From Paenibacillus camerounensis (GTDB lineage: Bacteria > Bacillota > Bacilli > Paenibacillales > Paenibacillaceae), in assembly GCF_000723885.1 (NCBI RefSeq), contig NZ_CCDG010000008.1:62001-126000 (forward strand): 64,000 bases of DNA, in the 5' to 3' direction. Under the pieces are notes generated by a model. The model was not told the DNA's origin and made no database searches. It saw only the letters and a list, made by a program, of their open reading frames with translations. Positions 57,334 through 64,000 of the stretch are shown here, piece by piece; positions within the stretch are counted from its first letter, which is position 1, and every line of letters begins with the position of its first letter. Position numbers and translations under genes: made by a program.

Positions 57334-58560
57334 ATGTCTGTAAGTACGCAAGACCGGGCATCCGCGAAACCGGGGATGTCCGCTGCTAAGGCCGGCACCG
57401 GCGGACTGCTGCTCGTGCTGGGTATAATCTTTGTGGCCGCAGCCCTTCGGGCACCGTTTACATCAGTCGGACCGCTGCTGAAGCTGATCCGCGACGATCT
57501 TGGGCTGTCCAATACGCAGGCGGGGTTTATCACAACACTGCCGCTGCTTGCTTTTGCCCTCTTGTCACCTTTTGCGCCGCAGCTGGCCCGCCGCTTCGGG
57601 CTGGCCAGGGTGCTGCTGCTCGCGATGCTGTCATTGTCAGCAGGCATACTCATACGTTCTGCAGCCGGCGCAGCTACCTTTTTCGCCGGGACAGCCGTTA
57701 TCGGGCTTGCTATTGCCGTCTGTAACGTACTGCTTCCCGGGCTGATCAAGGGGAGATTTCCGGCCCGCATTGGGCTGATGACCGGCATATATACAGTCTC
57801 AATGAACCTGTGTGCGGCTGCAGCCTCGGGCTTCAGCGTACCGCTTGCGGGAGAAGCGGGCTTCGGGTGGCGCGGAACGCTGCTGATGTGGTTTATCATT
57901 GCTGCAGCGGCTGTTGTTTTGTGGATACCCCAGTTAAAAGGCTCCGTGCAAGGTAACGGAAGCCAGAGCGGAAAATCCGGTGTGAACGTATGGAGGTCGC
58001 CGCTCGCCTGGCAGGTTACCCTGTTCATGGGGCTGCAATCTTTGCTCTACTATGTGCTGATCTCCTGGTTCTCGGTCATTTTAAGTGAAAGAGGCATGTC
58101 CTTAAGCCAAGCAGGCTGGATTCTGTCACTGATGCAGCTGGCCCAGCTTCCCTTCACCTTCTTTGTGCCGTTGTGGGCGGGGAGACTGAAGAACCAGCGC
58201 GGTCTTGTACTTATTACATCGATCCTGTTCTTTACCGGCATCCTCGGAATCTGGCTTGGCAGCACAGCCTGGATGGTGCTGTGGGCCATCTGCATCGGGA
58301 TCGGCGGCGGCTTTGCCTTCGGTCTGGCGATGATGTTCTTCAGCCTGCGGACCAGAAGCGCGCAGGAGGCCAGCGAGCTGTCCGGAATGGCACAGTCTGT
58401 GGGCTATCTGCTGGCGGCGATGGGACCAGCCCTGTTCGGGCTGCTTCATGATGCCACAGACAGCTGGAGCCTGCCGCTGGCACTGCTTGCTGCGGCGGCG
58501 CTGCTGTTATTCGCTGCCGGCATGGGGGCGGGCAGAAATAAAGTTGTAGGCGGCCGGTAA
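57334..58560 (+). CDS. MFS transporter, CynX/NimT family
   Basis: 408 residues with twelve predicted spans in two halves separated by a charged loop near 200-215 (NGSQSGKSGVNVW). Family signature AAALRAPFTSVGPLLKLIRDDLGLS lies near residues 36-60 (conserved ALRP/APxxxxGPLL), with the MFS motif A remnant FAPQLARRFGLARV. CynX relatives carry cyanate, nitroimidazole or other small anions and drugs; substrate unknown here. AAGGAGG lies seven bases before the ATG. Ends at a strong terminator. Confidence 0.9.
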   Translation: MSVSTQDRASAKPGMSAAKAGTGGLLLVLGIIFVAAALRAPFTSVGPLLKLIRDDLGLSNTQAGFITTLPLLAFALLSPFAPQLARRFGLARVLLLAMLSLSAGILIRSAAGAATFFAGTAVIGLAIAVCNVLLPGLIKGRFPARIGLMTGIYTVSMNLCAAAASGFSVPLAGEAGFGWRGTLLMWFIIAAAAVVLWIPQLKGSVQGNGSQSGKSGVNVWRSPLAWQVTLFMGLQSLLYYVLISWFSVILSERGMSLSQAGWILSLMQLAQLPFTFFVPLWAGRLKNQRGLVLITSILFFTGILGIWLGSTAWMVLWAICIGIGGGFAFGLAMMFFSLRTRSAQEASELSGMAQSVGYLLAAMGPALFGLLHDATDSWSLPLALLAAAALLLFAAGMGAGRNKVVGGR

Positions 58561-58583
58561 GGACAGAACCGGCAGAGACAGTA

Positions 58584-58640
58584 CCAAGGGCGCACCGGGA
58601 TACGTATCCCCGTGCGCCCTTGGTTTATCTTTTTGCAGCG
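58584..58640 (+). terminator. Terminator of the CynX-type gene
   Basis: CCAAGGGCGCACCGGG pairs with CCCCGTGCGCCCTTGG, a very stable stem, followed by the T-rich TTTATCTTTTTG. Confidence 0.88.
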
Positions 58641-58694
58641 GCTACTCTGATTCTGCGGTAATCCATAATCCGAGTATGCCGTCAGCGAATGTAT

Positions 58695-59300
58695 TCAGCC
58701 AGCCATAGAGAAAATACTATACACGCTGAACATGATTAGAAATACAGCGGAGATCCGGCTAAGGCGACGGCTGAAGGACTCGGGGAGCCTGCCCCTGATC
58801 CATACTATTATAAGATTCAGGAGCAGCCACCAGCCGAAGGAGCCGAGCGCAATGCCGGCCGGGAGGAGCAGCGAGCCTCCGGCTCCGCTGCCCAGGGCAG
58901 CTGTCAGGGCAATGAAGCTGACAACGGTGGCAGGGTTAGCCAGTGTTATCAAATACGAAGAAATGAAGCAGTAGAAGCGTCCGCTGCGCGCCCCTCCGGC
59001 AGAGGCCTCAACCCCTGCCGGCCGCCAGGCTCTGGCTCCAAGGTACAGAATGAACAAGGCGCCCAGCAGTTTCAGCGGCAGGGCAAATTCAGCAGTAAAT
59101 TCACTTACGGCCCGGAACCCGGTTACTGCAATCAGGGCATAGCACATATCTGCCAGCGCGATTCCGGCACCGGTAGCCAGCCCTGCGGTCAAGCCCTGCT
59201 GCAAAGTCCGGTTCATGCAGAGCAGTGACATGGGGCTGACCGGTGCAGCGATCAGGAAGCCGAAGCCAAGGCCGCTAAGCAGTGCGGGCCAGTGCATCAT
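58695..59300 (-). CDS. LysE-family amino acid exporter
   Basis: 201 residues with six hydrophobic spans. N-terminal GFLIAAPVSPMSLLCMNRTLQQG corresponds to the LysE/RhtB signature (PGP-type turn followed by a basic residue pair), with SYLITLANPATVVSFIA near residue 115. These proteins export amino acids or related metabolites. The ATG overlaps the stop of the upstream Lrp-type gene (ATGA), so the two are translationally coupled. Lrp/AsnC regulators often sense the amino acid their partner exports, so control by that protein is likely. Confidence 0.9.
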   Translation of the reverse strand: MMHWPALLSGLGFGFLIAAPVSPMSLLCMNRTLQQGLTAGLATGAGIALADMCYALIAVTGFRAVSEFTAEFALPLKLLGALFILYLGARAWRPAGVEASAGGARSGRFYCFISSYLITLANPATVVSFIALTAALGSGAGGSLLLPAGIALGSFGWWLLLNLIIVWIRGRLPESFSRRLSRISAVFLIMFSVYSIFSMAG

Positions 59301-59764
59301 GGCTCATTGCCGCTATGAGGCAGGGGAACATTCGGGGTTTCCTTGAGTGTGCCGAGTATAATGGTCGTACGGGTGCGGACGATACCCGGAAGGCTCTTCA
59401 GCTCCTCGCTGATAATCCGGTCCAGATCCCGTGTACCGCGGCAGCGGATTTTCAGAATGTAATCATCGTCACCGGCGGTATGATGGCATTCCTGAATTTC
59501 CGGCAGCTTCTGTACGAGGTCAAGAAAAGCCTGCCGGTGTGCGGGACGCTCAAGTGAGACTGCGACCAGCGCCCCGAGTCCATAGCCGGCGGATTCTGCA
59601 TCAATCAGCGCGGTGTATCCTTTAATCACTCCCTGCTCCTCCAGCCGTCTCACCCGGTCGGCAGCAGCAGGAGAGGACAGGCTGAGCAGGCCGGCCAGCT
59701 CTGACCAGGTTATTCTGCCGTTATCCATAAGCGCTCTGACGATTTTGTTATCTAATGAATCCAT
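59297..59764 (-). CDS. Lrp/AsnC-family transcriptional regulator
   Basis: 155 residues from the chosen start. An N-terminal winged HTH (LDNKIVRALMDNGRITWSELAGLLSLSSPAAADRVRRLEEQGVI) is followed by the RAM/AsnC ligand-binding domain (ALVAVSLERPAHRQAFLDL..., ECHHTAGDDDYILKIRC, GIVRTRTTIILGTLKETP). It binds an amino acid and DNA as octamers or dimers. ATG 59764 has AAAGG nine bases before it; ATG 59770 leaves only three. Operon with the LysE exporter. Confidence 0.92.
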   Translation of the reverse strand: MDSLDNKIVRALMDNGRITWSELAGLLSLSSPAAADRVRRLEEQGVIKGYTALIDAESAGYGLGALVAVSLERPAHRQAFLDLVQKLPEIQECHHTAGDDDYILKIRCRGTRDLDRIISEELKSLPGIVRTRTTIILGTLKETPNVPLPHSGNEP

Positions 59765-59899
59765 CTTCATTTTCCTTTCTTTATTAAGTTATATGATAAT
59801 ATATATTTATATTATTAATAAAACAAGGGCATTTGATTGTTTTTGTGAAAATTAACTTTATTGTTTTTCTTCTGCCTGCCCAAAAAATTAATAAATCTC

Positions 59900-59928
59900 T
59901 TGCATTCTGTCCCGAAAGAGAGTATATT
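59900..59928 (+). promoter_or_regulatory. Promoter of tRNA-Leu
   Basis: TTGCAT (59900-59905), 17 bases, TATATT (59923-59928), about 38 bases before the mature tRNA. Confidence 0.75.
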
Positions 59929-59966
59929 CTTAATTACGGTGATTGAGTCGCTGTGATACATAATAT

Positions 59967-60050
59967 GCGGTCATGGCGGAATTGGCAGACGCGCTGGCTT
60001 CAGGTGCCAGTGATAGCAATATCGTGGAGGTTCGAGTCCTCTTGACCGCA
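59967..60050 (+). tRNA. tRNA-Leu (CAG anticodon)
   Basis: An 84-base class II tRNA. The acceptor arm GCGGTCA pairs with TGACCGC. The D arm contains GAATTGGCAGACGC, the anticodon stem CTGGC/GCCAG holds loop TTCAGGT (anticodon CAG), a long variable arm follows, and the T loop is TTCGAGT. CCA is not encoded (TCA follows). It reads CUG, the commonest leucine codon in the surrounding genes. Confidence 0.97.
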
Positions 60051-60062
60051 TCATACACAATG

Positions 60063-60087
60063 AACCCTTCTTAACGAAGGGTTTTTT
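60063..60087 (+). terminator. Terminator of tRNA-Leu
   Basis: AACCCTTC pairs with GAAGGGTT, followed by six Ts, starting 13 bases after the tRNA. Confidence 0.92.
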
Positions 60088-60111
60088 GTTTGTCTTTGGC
60101 CTGCCCCTTAT

Positions 60112-60141
60112 CCTCAATCACACCGGTGATTGGGGATTTTT
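60112..60141 (+). terminator. Second hairpin-T element after tRNA-Leu
   Basis: CCTCAATCAC pairs with GTGATTGGGG (one T-G) across a four-base loop, followed by ATTTTT. It may back up the tRNA terminator. Confidence 0.65.
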
Positions 60142-60248
60142 AATATTCAGATGTCATCTTTTGTTCCGGAGCTTCATAACCCGGGCAAGTTAGCCGAAAA
60201 AAGGTATAATATAAGAGAGTTGAGACCCTTAATTTTACAGAGGAGGCA

Positions 60249-63200
60249 ATGTCTTTGACGGATATCCTTTACAAAAATCTATTCCTGCGGTCTTCTTCCG
60301 GATTTGCGGTCGTTTCACTTAAGGACGGGCTCATTGAGCTGGCGAATCCTTCACTGTGCCGTATGTTTGGATATACAGAGAAGGAATTTCTGGGCCTCCG
60401 CTATCTGGAAATTTCGTGTGCTGAGGAGAGAGACCAAGAGGATCAGGATCGGATAATAAGACTCCTGCTGGAGAGTCCCGGTACGTCAGTGGACAGTGAA
60501 GAGCGGTTTATCCGCAAGAACGGGGAGATGTTCTGGGCCGCACTCCACCTGTCACTCGTTATGGACGAAACTGCAGGAATTCCAATATATATGATCGCTG
60601 AACTGCAGGACATTACTGAGCGCAAGGCAGCAGAACTAAGAATACACAAGGAACATGACCTCTATAATCTGATTACCAGTAATACACCGGATATGATCTC
60701 GCTGGCTGATCCCGAGGGGACAATTATCTATGTGTCACCTTCCGTGGAGAAGATGCTGGGATATCCGGCGCATGAAATGCTCGGCAAAAAAAGACCTGAC
60801 TATTATCATCAGGAGGATGCCGATGAGATGCGGGAGCCGGGCAAGCTCTTTTCGGACAAGGATGTATTCACGAGAAGGGTCAGGCATAAGAACGGGAACT
60901 ACCTGTGGATCGAAAGCTCCTTCCAGGTGATGCGGAATGCTGAAGGGGAAGTAATACAGGTGCTGACCGTAGCCCGGGACATTACAGAGCGTAAAAAGTA
61001 TGAGGACATGCTGGCCCGTGCGCATCTGCTGGCTAAAATGGGCTCCTGGGAGTGGGACTATGCGGACGGCCAGCTTAAGGTTTCAAAAGAATTGCGCCAT
61101 ATATTTGGCCATACCTGGAATAACGGGCAGAACTCCGTTTTGGACCCCGGGCTGGTGTTTGACAGGATTCATCCGGATGACTTGCCGGACTTAATGAAAG
61201 AATTAACCAGATGTGCGGAATCGGGTGAAGGCGGAAACTGGATTTTTCGGGCAAATGTGCCCGGGCATGGCGAGAAATGTATCAGTGTCCATTGGGAAGC
61301 GGTACTTGGAGATCAGGGGGAGACCCGGCAACTCAGCGGAGTGGTTCAGGATGTGACTGCACACCATCACATGGAAGAACAGCTGCGGGAGAGTGAGCGG
61401 AATTACCGGCTGATTTCAGAGAACTCCCAGGATTTCATCACGCGCAACGCAGCAGACGGCGATGCCACTTATCTGTATGCTTCGCCGGTCTGCCAGCAGA
61501 TGCTCGGCTACACGCCGGAGGAGTTGGCGGGGACCAAGGGGATGGAATACATCCATCCTGAAGATCTGCTGAAAGTGCGACAGTACCTGGCCGATATCAT
61601 AGACGGACTGAGGCTGGAGCCGATGGAATTCCGCTTTTTGTGCAAGGACGGCTCTTATCTGTGGGTGGAGACGACGCTGCGCCATATTCGTTACGGCACC
61701 GGGGGGAATGCTGAGATCATCGGTGTAACCCGGGATGTCTCGGATCGTAAGCAGTACGAGCAGAAAATGATGGAAAGTGAAAACCGCTACAAATCGCTGT
61801 TTGAGTACAATCCGTCTGCCATTCTGGCGATGGCTCTTGACGGCCGTGTCAAATCGCTGAATACCAGCCTGCAGCAGCTTACCGGCTTTTCCCGTGACAC
61901 TCTGCTGGACTCCGCTTACAGCGAGCTTATTGATCCCGAGGAGCTGGATTATGTTGCTGAGCGCTTTACACTGGCTGCCGGGGGGATCTCGCAGTCGTTC
62001 GAGAGCAGGCTGATCCGCAGGGAAGGGCATAGGGTTGAGGTAGGGATGATATATGTGCCGATCATGCAGGATTCCAGGGTCACTGGTGTATTTGCCATTA
62101 TAAGTGATATTACAGAGCGTAAGAGGCATCTGGAGCAGATTGAGAAGCTTAGCTATGAGCATGCGCTGATCCTGAACTCGGTTACCGAGGGGATATTTGG
62201 CATCAGTCTGGAGGGGGAGACGGTATTCATTAATCCTGCCGCTTCTGCGATGCTTGGTTATGACTCCGGCCGGAGCGGTGGCAGCATTGAGCTGCATGCG
62301 ATACAGCAGACCTGGCTGGACGGCGATCCCTATCCGGGAGGCGGAAAGACGCTGCCGGAATGGTTCTCCGAACACCTGACCTATGAAGAGAAGGAGGGCG
62401 TATTCTGGCGCCAGGACGGCTCCAGCTTCCTGGTCCGTTACCGAATGACTCCGCTGTTCGACAACGGGGAGCAGAAGGGTACTGTAATTGTATTCCGTGA
62501 TATTACCGAGGAAAAGGCAATCGTGCGGGCGAAGGAGTCAGCCGAACAGGCGGACAGGGCTAAATCAGAGTTCCTGGCCATCATGAGCCATGAGCTGCGT
62601 ACGCCGATGAACGGTATTATCGGAATGACCGATCTGCTGACGGGCACAGAGCTGAGCGAAGAGCAGGAATATTACACTCAGATTATCAATAAAAGCAGTG
62701 CCTCGCTGCTGCATATTCTGAACGAGGTGCTTGATTTCAGCAAAATAGAGGCGGGAATGATGACAGTTGAGCTGCAGTCGGTTGATCTCCGGCAGGTGAT
62801 GGCCCATGTTGCCGATATCTTTTACCCGCGGGTGAAGGAAAAAGGGCTTGTTCTGCATACCGGGCTTGATCCTGACCTGCCGCCGCTGCTGGTGACCGAC
62901 GAAGTGCGGCTGCGCCAGATTCTGATTAACCTGGTCGGGAATGCCGTTAAATTCACAGATGAGGGCTCGGTCAGCGTGTCCGCCAAGCTGGAAACATCCC
63001 TGGAAACCGGAGTAGTAATCCTCAAATTCACCGTAAAAGATACCGGCATCGGCATTGACCCGGCGAGCCAGGGAATGCTGTTCCAGTCTTTTTCCCAGCT
63101 CCATCCCTCCATAAACCGCAAGTATGGCGGGACCGGACTTGGACTTGCCATCAGTAAAAAGCTGGTCGAGCTGCTGGGGGGCGCAATCGGTGTAGACAGC

Positions 63201-63722
63201 CGGGAAGGCGAGGGAGCGGAGTTCTATTTCACCATTGAGGCCTTGATCCCGCGTCAGGATCTATCCCAGGAGCTTATTTCAGCGGGAGAAGGCGGCGAAC
63301 AGGTAACGGTTCAGAACAGGCGGAGTGAGTACTCATTCGGTGAATTCGGCCCGCTCTCCATCCTGATTGCCGAGGATCATCCGGTGAACCTGCAGATTCT
63401 GCAGGCACACCTCAAGAAGCGCGGATATGCTGCGGATGCCGCCCTGAACGGGCTGCAGGCAGTGGAGGCTGTGCGGCTGCACCGTTATGATCTGGTCTTC
63501 ATGGATGTCCAGATGCCGCTGATGGATGGAATAGAGGCTACTATGCGAATCAGAGAGGAGCATGGCTTGTATCCGGTAATTATTGCGGCTACGGCTTTTG
63601 CCCAGAAGGAAGACAAGGAGATGTGCCTGAGGGCGGGGATGCAGGATTTCATCTCCAAGCCGATCCTCACAGACGAACTGGACAGGGTGCTCAGGGAGTG
63701 GTCGGCACAGCTCCATAAGTAG
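60249..63722 (+). CDS. Hybrid sensor histidine kinase with about six PAS domains and a receiver
   Basis: 1157 residues with no membrane spans, so a cytoplasmic sensor. Six PAS or PAS-PAC units occupy about 1-755; their ends are marked by repeated DITERK-type motifs (LQDITERKAAE, VARDITERKKYE, VTRDVSDRKQYE, ISDITERKRHLE, FRDITEEKAI). The HisKA box has phospho-His781 in SHELRTPMNGIIG; the ATPase has NLVGNAVKF, DTGIGID and GGTGLGLAIS. A C-terminal receiver has Asp1086 in LVFMDVQMPLMDG. No HPt domain is present, so phosphate must pass to a separate partner. GAGGAGG lies only two bases before ATG 60249 but eight before TTG 60255, so the true start may be the TTG. Confidence 0.93.
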   Translation: MSLTDILYKNLFLRSSSGFAVVSLKDGLIELANPSLCRMFGYTEKEFLGLRYLEISCAEERDQEDQDRIIRLLLESPGTSVDSEERFIRKNGEMFWAALHLSLVMDETAGIPIYMIAELQDITERKAAELRIHKEHDLYNLITSNTPDMISLADPEGTIIYVSPSVEKMLGYPAHEMLGKKRPDYYHQEDADEMREPGKLFSDKDVFTRRVRHKNGNYLWIESSFQVMRNAEGEVIQVLTVARDITERKKYEDMLARAHLLAKMGSWEWDYADGQLKVSKELRHIFGHTWNNGQNSVLDPGLVFDRIHPDDLPDLMKELTRCAESGEGGNWIFRANVPGHGEKCISVHWEAVLGDQGETRQLSGVVQDVTAHHHMEEQLRESERNYRLISENSQDFITRNAADGDATYLYASPVCQQMLGYTPEELAGTKGMEYIHPEDLLKVRQYLADIIDGLRLEPMEFRFLCKDGSYLWVETTLRHIRYGTGGNAEIIGVTRDVSDRKQYEQKMMESENRYKSLFEYNPSAILAMALDGRVKSLNTSLQQLTGFSRDTLLDSAYSELIDPEELDYVAERFTLAAGGISQSFESRLIRREGHRVEVGMIYVPIMQDSRVTGVFAIISDITERKRHLEQIEKLSYEHALILNSVTEGIFGISLEGETVFINPAASAMLGYDSGRSGGSIELHAIQQTWLDGDPYPGGGKTLPEWFSEHLTYEEKEGVFWRQDGSSFLVRYRMTPLFDNGEQKGTVIVFRDITEEKAIVRAKESAEQADRAKSEFLAIMSHELRTPMNGIIGMTDLLTGTELSEEQEYYTQIINKSSASLLHILNEVLDFSKIEAGMMTVELQSVDLRQVMAHVADIFYPRVKEKGLVLHTGLDPDLPPLLVTDEVRLRQILINLVGNAVKFTDEGSVSVSAKLETSLETGVVILKFTVKDTGIGIDPASQGMLFQSFSQLHPSINRKYGGTGLGLAISKKLVELLGGAIGVDSREGEGAEFYFTIEALIPRQDLSQELISAGEGGEQVTVQNRRSEYSFGEFGPLSILIAEDHPVNLQILQAHLKKRGYAADAALNGLQAVEAVRLHRYDLVFMDVQMPLMDGIEATMRIREEHGLYPVIIAATAFAQKEDKEMCLRAGMQDFISKPILTDELDRVLREWSAQLHK

Positions 63723-63750
63723 GACAACTGAATCCGGGGAGGATTGTAGT

Positions 63751-63939
63751 ATGAAGTGGCTCCTCTATACGCTGTTTGGCTTACTGTATGCACTGGTTAC
63801 ATTTTTTGGATTAGGGCCGGTGCTGTTTGCGGACGGAGAACCTGCAGAACGGGGTGTGACGCTTATTGCGGTGCTGCTCATCTATATTCTGCTTACACTG
63901 GTCCTGCGGCAGATACTAAAGCGTCTGTCCAAGCGTTGA
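63751..63939 (+). CDS. Small two-span membrane protein, function unknown
   Basis: 62 residues: spans at about 4-26 (LLYTLFGLLYALVTFFGLGPV) and 38-53, then a basic tail RQILKRLSKR. GGGGAGG lies nine bases before the ATG. It starts 28 bases after the kinase stop and may share its transcript. Family not recognised with confidence. Confidence 0.7.
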   Translation: MKWLLYTLFGLLYALVTFFGLGPVLFADGEPAERGVTLIAVLLIYILLTLVLRQILKRLSKR

Positions 63940-64000
63940 CAAATTTTTCGCTGCTGACTATATTTATATTATTCGTAATACTTACGTATAAATTACAGCA

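Overview
The window is about 50% GC chromosomal DNA from a low-GC Gram-positive, endospore-forming bacterium, most likely Paenibacillus or a close relative. This rests on giant S-layer-homology (SLH) surface proteins, copper-amine-oxidase-N 'stalk' modules on secreted proteins, AraC regulators fused to a siderophore-binding-like domain, strong AGGAGG ribosome sites, LicT-type antitermination and a YjcZ-like microprotein. No phage, integrase, insertion sequence, CRISPR array or rRNA was seen. One tRNA gene, Leu(CAG), is present.

Layout. 1-1.4 kb: the 5' part of an ECF sigma factor on the minus strand runs off the left edge; it is followed by clpP and a small LSM-like protein. 1.5-5.4 kb: an iron-uptake unit made of an AraC/binding-protein-like regulator and two FecCD permeases, with a perfect Fur box before the regulator and another before the permeases. 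6-8.3 kb: a two-gene carboxynorspermidine pathway (dehydrogenase and decarboxylase). 8.7-10.7 kb (minus): an RCC1-repeat protein with a stalk domain, next to a deleted second copy of itself. 10.8-12.1 kb: dgk-dck deoxynucleoside kinases. 12.3 kb: a small membrane protein.

12.8-35.8 kb is the most striking part: a 23-kb same-strand cluster of three giant exported proteins (about 1872, 2578 and 2895 aa; the last two carry C-terminal SLH anchors and the last is built from GLUG-type repeats) followed by a small exported HtrA/trypsin-like protease. The first gene has an extended -10 promoter and an untranslated leader that can fold into an 18-bp long-range stem with a competing alternative hairpin. 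I read this as one cell-surface assembly locus; its function is unknown.

35.9-45 kb: a receiver-only response regulator, a MalY-type aminotransferase, a nucleoside hydrolase, a GH18-like secreted protein, an orphan radical SAM enzyme, a chemoreceptor and a second AraC-type regulator, ending in a 9-bp tandem repeat. 45-49.7 kb: a textbook aryl-beta-glucoside operon (licT-bglP-bglH) with a cre-like site and two RAT/terminator antitermination switches. 49.7-51.2 kb (minus): a divergent histidyl-tRNA synthetase behind a structured attenuator leader. 51.3-55 kb: an HD hydrolase, a DbpA helicase and an M20 peptidase. 55.1-56.9 kb (minus): an ABC exporter with a Fur-like operator on its promoter. 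57-64 kb: a YjcZ-like microprotein, a CynX-type MFS permease, a coupled Lrp-LysE pair (minus), tRNA-Leu, a six-PAS hybrid histidine kinase and a small membrane protein.
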